From JAMQPK01 sp035937795 (GTDB taxonomy: Bacteria; Acidobacteriota; Vicinamibacteria; Vicinamibacterales; JAMQPK01): 50,646 bases of DNA. Location: contig DASZHO010000192.1 in NCBI GenBank assembly GCA_035937795.1, positions 1 through 50,646 on the forward strand, in the 5' to 3' direction. Both the position numbers and the translations under genes were made by a program. The notes under the pieces were generated by a model that was given only the letters and a program-made list of their open reading frames with translations, was not told the DNA's origin and did not search any database. Position 1 is the first letter of the stretch. The number at the start of each line of letters is the position of its first letter. Shown here piece after piece: positions 32,796-40,938 of the stretch.

Positions 32796-33245
32796 CTAAC
32801 GCCGCGGTTTGCGCGAGCCGCGGCGCTTGAGCCGTTTCACGAACGCCTTGAGGGTGTCGTCACTGACGTGGTGCTCGATGCCTTCGGCGTCGGAGTGCGC
32901 CACGGCATCGGGCACGCCGATCGATTTGAGGAACGCCAGGACGATTTCATGGCGGTGCCGGGACTCCTCGGAGAGCCGCCGGCCGGCGTCGGTGAGAAAA
33001 ATCGCGCGATACGGCCGCGAGGCGACGAGCCCTTCGCGTTGAAGGCGGCGGATCGTGCGGCTCACCGTGACGTGCGTAACACCCATCCGCCGAGCGAGGT
33101 CGATCACGCGAGCCTCGCCCGTCGTCGCGATCAGCTCCGCGATCATCTCGACATAGTCCTGCGCCGTTTCCTGGGAGTGCTCTTCCCGTGTGCGCTTGGG
33201 ATTCCTTGCCAGCGGCGAATGCCTGCTCTTGGGAGCGATTGACAA
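32796..33245 (-). CDS. mntR: Manganese-responsive regulator, MntR/DtxR family
   Basis: The 149-residue product has an N-terminal winged helix (ETAQDYVEMIAELIATTGEARVIDLARRMGVTHVTVSRTIRRLQREGLV) and a C-terminal dimerisation domain. Residues that bind manganese in B. subtilis MntR (Asp8, Glu11, His77, Glu99, Glu102, His103) appear all kept, in QDYVEM, SRHRHEI and DAEGIEHHVS. It should repress transcription when manganese is plentiful. The start is TTG 33245, backed by AGGAG (33256-33252) six bases upstream. The divergent gene is mntH, and two palindromes lie between, the expected MntR targets. Confidence 0.93.
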   Translation of the reverse strand: MSIAPKSRHSPLARNPKRTREEHSQETAQDYVEMIAELIATTGEARVIDLARRMGVTHVTVSRTIRRLQREGLVASRPYRAIFLTDAGRRLSEESRHRHEIVLAFLKSIGVPDAVAHSDAEGIEHHVSDDTLKAFVKRLKRRGSRKPRR

Positions 33246-33259
33246 CTGGAACTCCTGCT

Positions 33260-33304
33260 ATGTAGCCTATACTACATTGTGGTGTCAGTCATTCTACATG
33301 TAAT
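33260..33304 (+). promoter_or_regulatory. mntR/mntH operator-promoter region with two palindromes
   Basis: ATGTAG-N6-CTACAT (33260-33277) is an exact inverted repeat, and TACATGTA (33295-33302) is a second palindrome sharing the half-site CTACAT (33294-33299). A plus-strand promoter fits between them: TTGTGG (33277-33282), 16 bases, TGTAAT (33299-33304), so the palindromes cover its -35 and -10. Binding by MntR would block mntH and could affect mntR itself. A TTGACA hexamer at 33239-33244 also exists but is badly spaced from TATACT at 33268. Confidence 0.65.
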
Positions 33305-33322
33305 CAAAGCTCCCATCTGCCG

Positions 33323-34768
33323 ATGAAATCCGCGGACCTGCCGATCGAACCCGATGGAGGCCCGCCGCGCGCGCCGGCTGTGGGCGGCCGGCCTGCACCC
33401 GCCCCCGGGAGCCACATGTCACTGGAAGGCATCCACGGCTCCGTCGCGGTGCCGCATCACCAGGCCGGCTTCTGGCAGCACTGGCGGGCCTTCGTGGGCC
33501 CCGCCCTGCTCGTCAGCGTGGGGTACATGGACCCCGGGAACTGGGGCACCGACCTGCAAGGCGGCGCGCAGTTCAAGTACGGCCTTCTGTGGGTCGTCGG
33601 TCTCGCGAGCTTGATGGCGATCTTCATGCAGGTGGCGTCCGCCCGGCTGGGCGTGGTCACCGGAAAGGATCTGGCCCAATGCTGCCGTGACTGGTATCCA
33701 CGCTGGACCCGCTGGCCCAACTGGCTGTTGTGCGAAGTCGCCATCGGCGCGTGCGACCTGGCCGAGGTGCTGGGCAGCGCGGTGGCTCTCAACCTGATGT
33801 TCCATATTCCGCTGCTCTGGGCGGTGCTGATCACAGGGCTGGACGTCCTGCTGCTCCTGGCGCTGCAGCGCTTCGGCATGCGAACGATCGAAGCGGTCAT
33901 TCTGCTGCTGGTGTCGACGATCGGCGTCTGCTACTTCGTCGAGATCTTCGTCCTCCCTCAGACCCGCCCGGACTTTCTGGAAATGGGACGGGCCATGCTT
34001 GCCGTGAACTTTCATCAGGCCGGCATGCTCTACGTGGCCGTCGGGATCATCGGCGCGACCGTCATGCCCCACAATCTGTATCTGCACTCGGCCCTCGTCC
34101 AGAGCCGCAGATTGCAACAAGACGACGCGTCGGTCCGGCGGGCGATCCAGTTCAATACCATCGACTCGGTGGCCGCGCTGACGATTGCGTTCTTCATCAA
34201 CGCGGCCATTCTTGTGCTCGCCGCCACGGTCTTCTTCGGAAAGGAGAGCGTGGCGGTGTCGGGCGGTCAGGTCATTCATTTCGGTCCGGCGAGCGATTGG
34301 ATTCGAGTCGCGTATCTGACCCTGGCGCCGCTGCTGGGGACAACCGTCGCCAGCACGCTGTTCGCCGTGGCTCTTCTCGCGAGCGGCCAGAGCAGCACCA
34401 TCACCGGAACGCTTGCCGGGCAGGTGGTGATGGAGGGCTTCATGCACTGGCGCGTGCAGCCGTGGGTGCGGCGGCTCATCACCCGCACGCTGGCGATCCT
34501 GCCGGCCGTTTTTGTCATTGGCCTGCGCGGCGACAGCAGCGTCACCGATCTGCTGACGCTGAGCCAGGTCGTCCTGGCCCTCCAGCTCCCGTTCGCGATG
34601 TTCCCCCTGCTACACTTCACCAGCTCGCGAAAGCGGATGGGCGCATGGAAAAATGGCTGGGTTCTGCTGATCGCCGGCTGGGGGAGCGCGCTCTTGATCA
34701 CCGCCATGGATCTGTATGGTCTCCCGGACTCGCTCAGAGGGGCGTGGCACGTCGTCGCGGGCGGATGA
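33323..34768 (+). CDS. mntH: Nramp-family divalent metal transporter
   Basis: The product is up to 481 residues with about eleven membrane helices. The metal-site motifs are VGYMDPGNWGTDL in helix 1 (Asp70, Asn73) and ATVMPHNLYLHSAL in helix 6. It imports manganese (and possibly iron) with protons. ATG 33323 gives an N-terminal extension rich in Pro, Ala and Gly. ATG 33416 (MSLEGIHGSVAVPHH) has GGGAG just upstream and matches the usual N-terminus of the family, so it may be the real start. The universal stress gene follows in the same direction after about 30 bases. Regulation by the divergent mntR is expected. Confidence 0.95.
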   Translation: MKSADLPIEPDGGPPRAPAVGGRPAPAPGSHMSLEGIHGSVAVPHHQAGFWQHWRAFVGPALLVSVGYMDPGNWGTDLQGGAQFKYGLLWVVGLASLMAIFMQVASARLGVVTGKDLAQCCRDWYPRWTRWPNWLLCEVAIGACDLAEVLGSAVALNLMFHIPLLWAVLITGLDVLLLLALQRFGMRTIEAVILLLVSTIGVCYFVEIFVLPQTRPDFLEMGRAMLAVNFHQAGMLYVAVGIIGATVMPHNLYLHSALVQSRRLQQDDASVRRAIQFNTIDSVAALTIAFFINAAILVLAATVFFGKESVAVSGGQVIHFGPASDWIRVAYLTLAPLLGTTVASTLFAVALLASGQSSTITGTLAGQVVMEGFMHWRVQPWVRRLITRTLAILPAVFVIGLRGDSSVTDLLTLSQVVLALQLPFAMFPLLHFTSSRKRMGAWKNGWVLLIAGWGSALLITAMDLYGLPDSLRGAWHVVAGG

Positions 34769-34797
34769 CAGGCGAGCCCGGCGCAAGAGGAATGAGC

Positions 34798-35214
34798 ATG
34801 TACGGAACCATCCTGGTGACTTTGGACGGCACTCCCACCGATCGCGCCATTCTCGAGCACGTCAAGCCGCTTGCCCTGTTGATGCACAGCCACATCGTGC
34901 TGCTGCACGTCGCCGACGGCTGGGCCGCCCGTACCTTCGGGCCCGACGCGATCAGCCCGGAAATTGCCGACGATCAGGCGTACTTGGGGACGATCCGGAT
35001 GGAGTTACAGGCGGCAGGGATTCCAACCGAGGCCGAGCTTGCGTACGGAGAACCTGCCAAGGAAATCATCAAGTGGATTCAAGAGAATGGTTGCGATCTG
35101 GTGGCCATGAGCACGCATGGGCACCGCTTCATCGCCGATCTCTTTCTCGGAACGACGGCAACGCGGGTGCAGCACAAGGTCAATGTGCCCGTGCTCCTCC
35201 TCCGCGCGACGTGA
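34798..35214 (+). CDS. Universal stress protein (UspA family)
   Basis: The product is about 138 residues with the single-domain Usp fold: YGTILVTLDGTPTDRAILEHVKPLA at the N-terminus, HIVLLHVADGW, and the ATP-binding C-terminal motif VAMSTHGHRFIADLFLGTTATRVQHKVNVPVLLL, equivalent to G-2x-G-9x-G(S/T). ATP binding is therefore likely. Start 34798 has AGAGG 7 bases upstream; the in-frame ATG 34792 is a close alternative. It stands between mntH and a GHMP kinase gene, with its stop overlapping the kinase start (GTGA). Its location suggests it tracks metal or redox stress together with MntH. Confidence 0.92.
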   Translation: MYGTILVTLDGTPTDRAILEHVKPLALLMHSHIVLLHVADGWAARTFGPDAISPEIADDQAYLGTIRMELQAAGIPTEAELAYGEPAKEIIKWIQENGCDLVAMSTHGHRFIADLFLGTTATRVQHKVNVPVLLLRAT

Positions 35215-36212
35215 GCGTGCACGTTACCGCCTCGGCGCCCACCCGCATCGATCTCGCCGGCGGCACGCTCGATATCTGGCCGCTTTATCTCTTTCACGAG
35301 AACGCGCAGACGCTGAACGCCGCCATCAGCCTGCGCGCGCACGTCGAGATCTCGCCGCGCGGGGACGGCCGGATCCACCTCGAGTCGATCGACACCGCCC
35401 GCTCCCTCGAGCTGTCGAGCTGGCGCGAGCTCGGCGGGCAGACCGAGCTGCCGCTGCTCTGCAAGCTCGCCTCTTTCTTTCGCGCCGCGAACCTCACCAT
35501 GCGTACGCGGAGCGAGTCGCCGGCGGGCGCCGGCATCGCCGGCTCCTCGGCGCTGAATGTCGCCGTGTGCGGAGCGCTGGCCCGCTGGGCGGGAGTTGAT
35601 CTCGACGGCGAAACCCTTCTGACGATCGCGCAGAATGTGGAAGCGCAGGTGATCCGCGTGCCCACCGGGGCGCAGGACTATCGTCCCGCCTACTACGGCG
35701 GCGTCGCGGCGGTCGAGCTTCACCCCGAGGCCGTCAAACGCGTCGCCCTCCACGTCAACGCGGCCGACCTCGAACGGCGCATCGTCCTCGCCTATACGGG
35801 GGCGCCCCGAAACTCTGGTACGAACAATTGGGACATCACCAAGCGTCACATCGACGGCGACCGCCACGTCTTCGAGTGCTTCGAGCGCATTCGCGACGCC
35901 ACCGACGGTCTTCGACGCGCGCTTTGTGCAGGAGACTGGCGCAGCGCCGGCGTCCAGATTGATCTGGAATGGCAGGCACGCAAGACGCTGGCGCCCGGCG
36001 TCACCACGCCGGCGATCGATAGCCTGATCGCGCGGGCGGAAGCAGCCGGCTCGCGGGCGGCCAAGGTCTGCGGAGCGGGCGGGGGCGGCTGCCTGTTCTG
36101 CTTCGCGGATCCGCCGGCAGTGCCTGCGGTGAAACAGGCGCTCGTCGACGGCGGAGCGCGCATTTTGGAGTACCACATCGAAGCCCAGGGGCTTCTCGTC
36201 GAGGCCGTCTAG
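35211..36212 (+). CDS. GHMP-family sugar kinase
   Basis: The 333-residue product from GTG 35211 has an N-terminal substrate motif (SAPTRIDLAGGTLDIWPLYLF), the phosphate-binding GHMP loop SPAGAGIAGSSALNVAV (about residues 102-118) and the C-terminal KVCGAGGGGCLFCF. It resembles the D-glycero-D-manno-heptose 7-phosphate kinase/galactokinase-like group, which phosphorylates sugars for surface polysaccharides. The exact substrate is not clear, and no other heptose genes are near. The start overlaps the stop of the universal stress gene as GTGA, and the polX gene follows 21 bases after its stop. Confidence 0.85.
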   Translation: MSVHVTASAPTRIDLAGGTLDIWPLYLFHENAQTLNAAISLRAHVEISPRGDGRIHLESIDTARSLELSSWRELGGQTELPLLCKLASFFRAANLTMRTRSESPAGAGIAGSSALNVAVCGALARWAGVDLDGETLLTIAQNVEAQVIRVPTGAQDYRPAYYGGVAAVELHPEAVKRVALHVNAADLERRIVLAYTGAPRNSGTNNWDITKRHIDGDRHVFECFERIRDATDGLRRALCAGDWRSAGVQIDLEWQARKTLAPGVTTPAIDSLIARAEAAGSRAAKVCGAGGGGCLFCFADPPAVPAVKQALVDGGARILEYHIEAQGLLVEAV

Positions 36213-36233
36213 ATTCCCGCCAAGAGATCGCAG

Positions 36234-37964
36234 ATGGAAAACGTCGCTATCGCAAGAATATTTTCGGAGATTGCCGACCTGCTCGAGATCAAAAACGAGA
36301 ATCCTTTCAAAATCCGCGCGTACAGGAATGCGGCCGACACCGTCGCGCATGCCACCGATCGGTTGAGTGCGTGTTCAGACGCTCAGCTGCGCGCGATGCC
36401 TGGCATCGGCAAGGAGCTCGCCGCGAAGATCCGTGAAGTCTGCGAGACCGGCGGCGCGAAATATCACCGCGATCTCCTCGATCAGTTTCCGCCGACCATC
36501 CTCGACCTCCTGCATCTGCAGGGTGTCGGCCCAAAGACCGTCGCGCAGCTCTACACGCAGCTGGGCATCCGCACGCTCGAGGAGCTCGAAGCGGGCTGCA
36601 AGGACGGGCGCATACGCGAGCTCAAGGGCATGGGGCCCAGGAAAGAGGCGCTGATTCTCAAAGCGCTGGAGGAACGCAAACAGCGTTCAGGCCGCCACCT
36701 CCTGCCCGATGCGGCAGAGGCGGGAGCGTTGCTCGTCGCCTACATGCGCGAGGAATTTCCGGCGGCAACTTTCACCCTGGTTGGCAGCATCCGGCGCGGA
36801 GCCGAGACGCCGGGGGACATCGACGTTCTCGCAACCGGCGCGGATCCAGGCGTCATGGCGGCATTCACCTCCTATCGCCTCGTCGAACGCGTCCTGGGGC
36901 AGGGCGACACCAAATCGAGCGTGCTGCTCCGGGGCGGTATTCAGGCCGACCTGCGGGTGGTGGCCGCGGAGAGCCGAGGCGCGGCGCTGCAATATTTCAC
37001 CGGCTCCAAATCGCACAACATCGCCCTGCGGGATCGGGCGATGGCCCGCGGCTACAAGCTGAACGAGTACGGCCTGTTTCGCGTCTCCGACGGCGTGATG
37101 GTTGCCGCCGCGACCGAAGAGGACATTTACGAAGCGCTGGATCTGGCCCTTGTTCCGCCCGAATTGCGCGAAGGACGCGACGAGATCGAGGCGGCCGCGC
37201 AGCGGGCGCTTCCCCTCCTCGTCGAGCTCGGCGACATCCGCGGCGACATCCACGCGCACACGAGCGAAACCGACGGCCGTGAAGACATCGAAACGATGGC
37301 GCTCGCCGCGCGGGAGGCCGGCCTGAGCTATCTTGCGATCACCGACCACAGCAAAGCCCTGGCGATGGCCAACGGGCTCGACGAGCCCCGCGCGCTCGCA
37401 CACGCCCGGCGTGTTCGCGAAATCAGCAGCCGTCTGGAGGGCATCACACTGCTCGCCGGCATCGAATGCGACATCAGGCCCGACGGGACGATGGATCTGG
37501 AGGCCGATTGCCTGGCCCAGCTCGACGTCGTCGTCGCATCGGTGCACTCCGCGTTCAACCAGGACGAATCGCAGATGACCGACCGGGTGCTGAAGGCAAT
37601 CGAGTGCCCGTATGTGGACATCCTGGGGCATCCCACCGGGCGTCGGCTTCTGAAGCGTGAAGGCTACAAGGTGAACATCAATCGCATGATTGACGCGGCC
37701 GCTGCCGCGGGCGTGGCGCTCGAGATCAACTGCCTGGCCGAACGCCTCGATCTCTGCGATACGCACGCAAAGCTAGCCCGCGATCGCGGCGCGAAGATCG
37801 TGATCAGCACGGATTCACACAGCCCGCGCGGGTTTCAGCTGCTGAAGTGGGGAGTGATCGTGGCCAGGCGGGCGTGGTTGAGCGCGGCCGATGTTCTCAA
37901 CACGCGGCCGGTCGACGAGTTCAGGGCGGGACTGCGAAGGAACAAGGGGAAAGTTAAAAGTTGA
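36234..37964 (+). CDS. polX: DNA polymerase X family protein with C-terminal PHP domain
   Basis: The 576-residue product has the bacterial/archaeal PolX layout. An 8-kDa-like helix-hairpin-helix region comes first (MPGIGKELAAKI, LQGVGPKTVAQLY, LKGMGPRKEALIL). The nucleotidyltransferase has GSIRRGAETPGDIDVL with two metal-binding Asp, and a C-terminal PHP domain starts near residue 337 (GDIHAHTSETDG, ITDHSKALAMANG, GIECDI, SVHSAF, DILGHPTGR, STDSHSP). The PHP domain usually gives 3'-5' exonuclease and AP-endonuclease activity, so it acts in base excision repair. The last codons, including the TGA stop, belong to the heptanucleotide repeat array that begins at 37953. Confidence 0.95.
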   Translation: MENVAIARIFSEIADLLEIKNENPFKIRAYRNAADTVAHATDRLSACSDAQLRAMPGIGKELAAKIREVCETGGAKYHRDLLDQFPPTILDLLHLQGVGPKTVAQLYTQLGIRTLEELEAGCKDGRIRELKGMGPRKEALILKALEERKQRSGRHLLPDAAEAGALLVAYMREEFPAATFTLVGSIRRGAETPGDIDVLATGADPGVMAAFTSYRLVERVLGQGDTKSSVLLRGGIQADLRVVAAESRGAALQYFTGSKSHNIALRDRAMARGYKLNEYGLFRVSDGVMVAAATEEDIYEALDLALVPPELREGRDEIEAAAQRALPLLVELGDIRGDIHAHTSETDGREDIETMALAAREAGLSYLAITDHSKALAMANGLDEPRALAHARRVREISSRLEGITLLAGIECDIRPDGTMDLEADCLAQLDVVVASVHSAFNQDESQMTDRVLKAIECPYVDILGHPTGRRLLKREGYKVNINRMIDAAAAAGVALEINCLAERLDLCDTHAKLARDRGAKIVISTDSHSPRGFQLLKWGVIVARRAWLSAADVLNTRPVDEFRAGLRRNKGKVKS

Positions 37965-38087
37965 AAGTTAAAAGTTGAAAGTCAAAAGTTGAAAGTAGAA
38001 AGTAGAAAGTAGGAAGTGGAAGGTGGGAAGGAAACTTTCTACTTTAGACTTTCTACTTTTGATTTTCTACTCTCCACTTTCTACCCT
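37953..38087. repeat. Heptanucleotide repeat array, inverted halves (large hairpin)
   Basis: From 37953 to 38029 eleven seven-base units run head to tail: GTTAAAA, GTTGAAA, GTTAAAA, GTTGAAA, GTCAAAA, GTTGAAA, GTAGAAA twice, then degenerating GTAGGAA, GTGGAAG, GTGGGAA. After a short centre (GGAAACTTT, 38030-38038) the reverse-complement type follows to 38087: CTACTTT, AGACTTT, CTACTTT, TGATTTT, CTACTCT, CCACTTT, CTACCCT. The halves can pair into a long imperfect hairpin. The left half encodes the C-terminus and stop of PolX; the right half encodes the last residues and stop of the convergent small gene. Confidence 0.9.
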
Positions 38088-38292
38088 TGCCCCTCGCCCA
38101 GTCGGAGCGCATCTGCGACAGCCCATCCAGGTACACTGCGGCGCGCTCGCGTTCGTCCTCGGTCGCCATCGATTTCGCGAGGTCGATCGCGTTGGCGAGG
38201 TCCCGCTGAATCGTCGGGCGCGAGGTCTGGTAATAGAGCCGCTTGATCTCGGCGAGCTTCTGATCGCTCGTCAGCATCGGCAGCAGCTTCAT
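38053..38292 (-). CDS. Small helical hypothetical protein with repeat-derived tail
   Basis: The 79-residue product starts at ATG 38292, whose codon overlaps the stop of the upstream gene (TAATG). The first 65 residues are helical and charged (TSDQKLAEIKRLYYQTSRPTIQ, DLAKSMATEDERERAAVYLDGL). The last nine or so (RKWRVENQK) are encoded by the heptanucleotide repeat. No family is recognised. A helix-turn-helix-free, DNA- or cell-division-associated role cannot be argued. It forms the end of the long minus-strand operon. Confidence 0.65.
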   Translation of the reverse strand: MKLLPMLTSDQKLAEIKRLYYQTSRPTIQRDLANAIDLAKSMATEDERERAAVYLDGLSQMRSDWARGKGRKWRVENQK

Positions 38293-39083
38293 TACTTCTT
38301 GTCGTCGCCCGCCAAACGCTTGCGCACCAGCAGCTTCAACGGCTCCTGCAGATTGCGATCCATGGCGATGACCTTGAGGTCGCGCTCGTTCAGCCGCTGC
38401 ACGAATCTCATCGCAACGCCCAGGGGTGTCTTCGGGTTCTTGGTCAGGGCCGAGACGACTCCGTAATTCTTGATCCAGCCGCGATTCATCCCGATGATGC
38501 GGAGGATCTCCTCGGACACGTTCGACAGCTTCGCGAACTTCTCCACCTCCGATTCGCTGAGCTTGGGGCTGCTCAGCACCGACACCGAGACAAGCTTGTT
38601 CGGATCGCGGATCAACGCCGCGCGTTCCTCCTTTGTGCCCTTCATCGCGGCCTTCATCTTTTCGCCGACACCCATGAGCGCCAGCCTCTGGCTAGTGCCT
38701 TGCCGCGCGGTCTCTTCGTCTTCCTCCGGGTCCCCCGGCGGCGCCTCGCTCTCCGGCTCGGTGTCGACGAGCGGATCGTCGCTTGCGGCTGCCGCCTCGG
38801 TATTCGGCTCGATGCCACGGCCGCGAAAGAATTCTCGTAACCCGTCGGGCACATCCGACCGGCCGAGAAACATCGCGAGCGAATCGTTGGGAATTTGAGC
38901 CAGCGTCGCTTCCGCCGTGCCGCGCACTTCGGGGTCGGCATCATCGGTCAGGAGAGCCAGGAGCGCAATCTGTTCGTGCGCTCTGGGCGCAAGAGCGCCG
39001 CGCGCCGCCAGCAGCCGCACATCTTTGGCGACCTCGCCGCGACGGAAAAAGTCCAGAAAAGGGCTGTGAAGGCCGGGATCCAT
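38292..39083 (-). CDS. Hypothetical protein with HEAT-like repeats
   Basis: The product is about 263 residues. The N-terminal 70 have helical repeats (AHEQIALLALLTDDADPEVRGTAEATL, typical of HEAT-like surfaces). A stretch of acidic low complexity follows (TEPESEAPPGDPEEDEE), then a helical C-terminal domain (LVSVSVLSSPKLSESEVEKFAKLSNVSEEILRIIG, then NPKTPLGVAMRFVQRLNERDLKVIAMDRNLQEPL). I know similar proteins as conserved hypotheticals in Acidobacteriota; function unknown. The ATG 39083 overlaps the stop of the RodZ-like gene as TGATG, and its own stop overlaps the next small gene. Confidence 0.75.
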   Translation of the reverse strand: MDPGLHSPFLDFFRRGEVAKDVRLLAARGALAPRAHEQIALLALLTDDADPEVRGTAEATLAQIPNDSLAMFLGRSDVPDGLREFFRGRGIEPNTEAAAASDDPLVDTEPESEAPPGDPEEDEETARQGTSQRLALMGVGEKMKAAMKGTKEERAALIRDPNKLVSVSVLSSPKLSESEVEKFAKLSNVSEEILRIIGMNRGWIKNYGVVSALTKNPKTPLGVAMRFVQRLNERDLKVIAMDRNLQEPLKLLVRKRLAGDDKK

Positions 39084-39928
39084 CAGGGAGTGACGTAGTC
39101 CTTCAGATCTGCAACTCTGATGCGCTTGCTCACCACTTCTCCAGGCGCGCCGAACGGCCGCCCCTCTTTGCCGTTCAATTTGTAGGTGAACGCGCCGGCA
39201 TCGCCGACGTTCAGCGAGATCTCCTCGCGCGCGCTGACCTGTCGCTTGTCGCCTGCGTGCATGAGCCCGGAGAACGTGGGCTCGCCATCTGCCGTTGCCG
39301 ACACCCAGCAATCTCCAGTCGGGGCGATCTCCATCGTCAGGCCCGACGTTTGCGGCGCGGCCGCCCGGACGGGCATTGGGGGCTCCGAGCTCGACGGGGT
39401 CCGGGCCGCCGGCGAGCCAGCACGCCCCGCCGCCGGATCGGACGGTGTCGCCACCGGCTCAGACGGCGCCGGCGTCGAGTCGGACGTCTCGACCGCGGCC
39501 GGGGGCGCGCTCACCGCGGGTGCGCGATGGTGCATCCCGTAGTAGATGACGAGCCCGGCGATTGGCAGGCTGACGCCGACGAGGCGGATCGCCGTGGCGA
39601 CAGCCTTGCGATCGCTCTCGAGCTTTTCAGGGTCTTCAACCGCCGCCGGATGCGCCGTGGCTGCCGCCGATTCAGGCGGCAGCTCTGCAATGAAATCCTG
39701 GATCGTGCGATCGGGATCGAGACCCACCTCCTGCGCGTAAGCGCGGATGAAGGCCCGCGTGAAAATGCCGCCGGGCAGCCGCGACAAGTCGCTGCGCTCG
39801 AGGGCTTCGAGCGACATGACGGAGATGCGCGTCGTGTTGGCAATCTGCCGGAGAGTAACGCCCCGTTTCTCGCGCGCCTCGCGCAGGCGAGCGCCAACCG
39901 TCCGGGTTGGAGAACCCTGGGGCGTCAT
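39083..39928 (-). CDS. RodZ-like helix-turn-helix membrane protein
   Basis: The 281-residue product has an N-terminal HTH_25 domain (VGARLREAREKRGVTLRQIANTTRIS, then EALERSDLSRLPGGIFTRAFIRAYAQEVGLDPD), a membrane helix near residues 115-130 (LVGVSLPIAGLVIYYGM), a Pro/Ala/Ser-rich periplasmic linker and a C-terminal DUF4115-type beta domain (EIAPTGDCWVSATADGEPTFSG, SLNVGDAGAFTYKLNGKEG). This is the layout of RodZ, which links MreB to the cell wall elongation machinery. No MreB is nearby. The gene follows thiE and precedes the HEAT-like gene with a TGATG overlap. Confidence 0.85.
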   Translation of the reverse strand: MTPQGSPTRTVGARLREAREKRGVTLRQIANTTRISVMSLEALERSDLSRLPGGIFTRAFIRAYAQEVGLDPDRTIQDFIAELPPESAAATAHPAAVEDPEKLESDRKAVATAIRLVGVSLPIAGLVIYYGMHHRAPAVSAPPAAVETSDSTPAPSEPVATPSDPAAGRAGSPAARTPSSSEPPMPVRAAAPQTSGLTMEIAPTGDCWVSATADGEPTFSGLMHAGDKRQVSAREEISLNVGDAGAFTYKLNGKEGRPFGAPGEVVSKRIRVADLKDYVTP

Positions 39929-39979
39929 CTGGAAACCGAGATTCGGGACTCTGGAAGTGGGATTCTCGTTGAGGTCATG

Positions 39980-40663
39980 TTAGGGAACCGCTTCGCATGT
40001 GTCAAACGCCCGGCGCAGGCTCGCCACCGTGCTTTCGAGATGCCGTTCGAGCGAGGTCCCCGGCGGGGGGATGAACAACCCGATGCCGGCAATGCCGCCC
40101 GCCCCGGCCTTGACCACGGTTTCGGCGCTCTCCGGCACAATGCCGCCGATGGCGAGAACGGGAACAGCCGCGGCCCTGGCGGCCCGCGCCAGCTCGTCGA
40201 GATCCGACAGTGAGTGGCCTGGCGGCTTGGAAGCGGATGAAAACACCGTTCCGAAAACAAGATAGTCGACGCCTCCTCCGGCCGCGGCGCCCCGCGCTTC
40301 TTCGGCGCGGTGAACCGATCGGCCAACGGTAGCCCCAGGCTGCACCAGCCGGCGCACCCGCGCCGCCTCTACAGAATCCGATCGAAGATGCACTCCATGG
40401 GCCCCCGCGGCAAGCGCGACGTCCACTCGATCGTTGACCACAATTTTCGCCACCGTGCCCCTGCCGGCAGCGACGCACCGCTCGGCGAGTGTCATCAAAT
40501 CGCGCGCGTGAAGATCTCGCTCCCTGATCTGAATCAGGTCGACGCCGGCATGGGCCGCTGCCTCGACCAGCTTCACCACTCGATCCAGCGCCTGCCGATC
40601 CCCGGCGCCGGGCGACAGCAGATGCCGATCGGTCACCAGGCAGATCAGATTGCGGCTCGTCAT
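39980..40663 (-). CDS. thiE: Thiamine phosphate synthase (ThiE/TenI family)
   Basis: The 227-residue product has the TIM-barrel signatures of ThiE: an N-terminal CLVTDRHL, AGVDLIQIRERDLHARDLM, KIVVNDRVDVALAAGAHGVHL, VGRSVHRAEEARGAA, VDYLVFGTVFSSASKPPGHSL and PVLAIGGIVPE. It joins HMP-pyrophosphate and the thiazole phosphate into thiamine phosphate. QIRERD and VNDRVDVA carry the binding residues. TenI-like proteins share this fold, so a different role is possible as no other thi gene is here. The ATG overlaps the stop of the small membrane protein gene (ATGA). Confidence 0.88.
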   Translation of the reverse strand: MTSRNLICLVTDRHLLSPGAGDRQALDRVVKLVEAAAHAGVDLIQIRERDLHARDLMTLAERCVAAGRGTVAKIVVNDRVDVALAAGAHGVHLRSDSVEAARVRRLVQPGATVGRSVHRAEEARGAAAGGGVDYLVFGTVFSSASKPPGHSLSDLDELARAARAAAVPVLAIGGIVPESAETVVKAGAGGIAGIGLFIPPPGTSLERHLESTVASLRRAFDTCEAVP

Positions 40664-40938
40664 GAAGCGGACACCGACGTGCCGTCCGGCGGCGGGCTGA
40701 CAGTATCGCCTAATCGCCGCGCCATCAACAGATCGGCGAGGTCGTAGAAGCCGGTGAGAAGATTGACGACGCCGAGGCCCGAGACCGCGCCGCGCAGGAA
40801 ATTGTTTCTCAGCGCCTGCTGCAGCAGCGGAAGCGACTCAGCGAAGTAGTTGCGCTCCCAGAACGCGGACCAGGGGACCAGCACGAGGAGGAGTCCGACC
40901 TCGAGAAAGTAGGCGACGAAAATCAGGCGCTTGAACAT
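40660..40938 (-). CDS. Small membrane protein, hypothetical
   Basis: The product is about 92 residues with two predicted membrane segments (RLIFVAYFLEVGLLLVLVPWSAFW near the N-terminus, then LRGAVSGLGVVNLLTGFYDLADLL) and a Ser/Pro-rich tail. Family not recognised, though similar small proteins follow TPR genes in Acidobacteriota as I recall. The ATG 40938 overlaps the TPR gene stop as TGATG, and its own stop overlaps the thiE start as ATGA, so it is translated with both neighbours. Confidence 0.75.
   Translation of the reverse strand: MFKRLIFVAYFLEVGLLLVLVPWSAFWERNYFAESLPLLQQALRNNFLRGAVSGLGVVNLLTGFYDLADLLMARRLGDTVSPPPDGTSVSAS

Noticed and set aside
31635..33242. A 535-residue open frame on the plus strand opposite nagZ and mntR
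   Set aside because: It lies across two well-identified genes and their intergenic gap, and its composition is that of a shadow frame.
37953..38087. Repeat array considered as CRISPR
   Set aside because: Units are seven bases with no spacers, and no cas genes are present.
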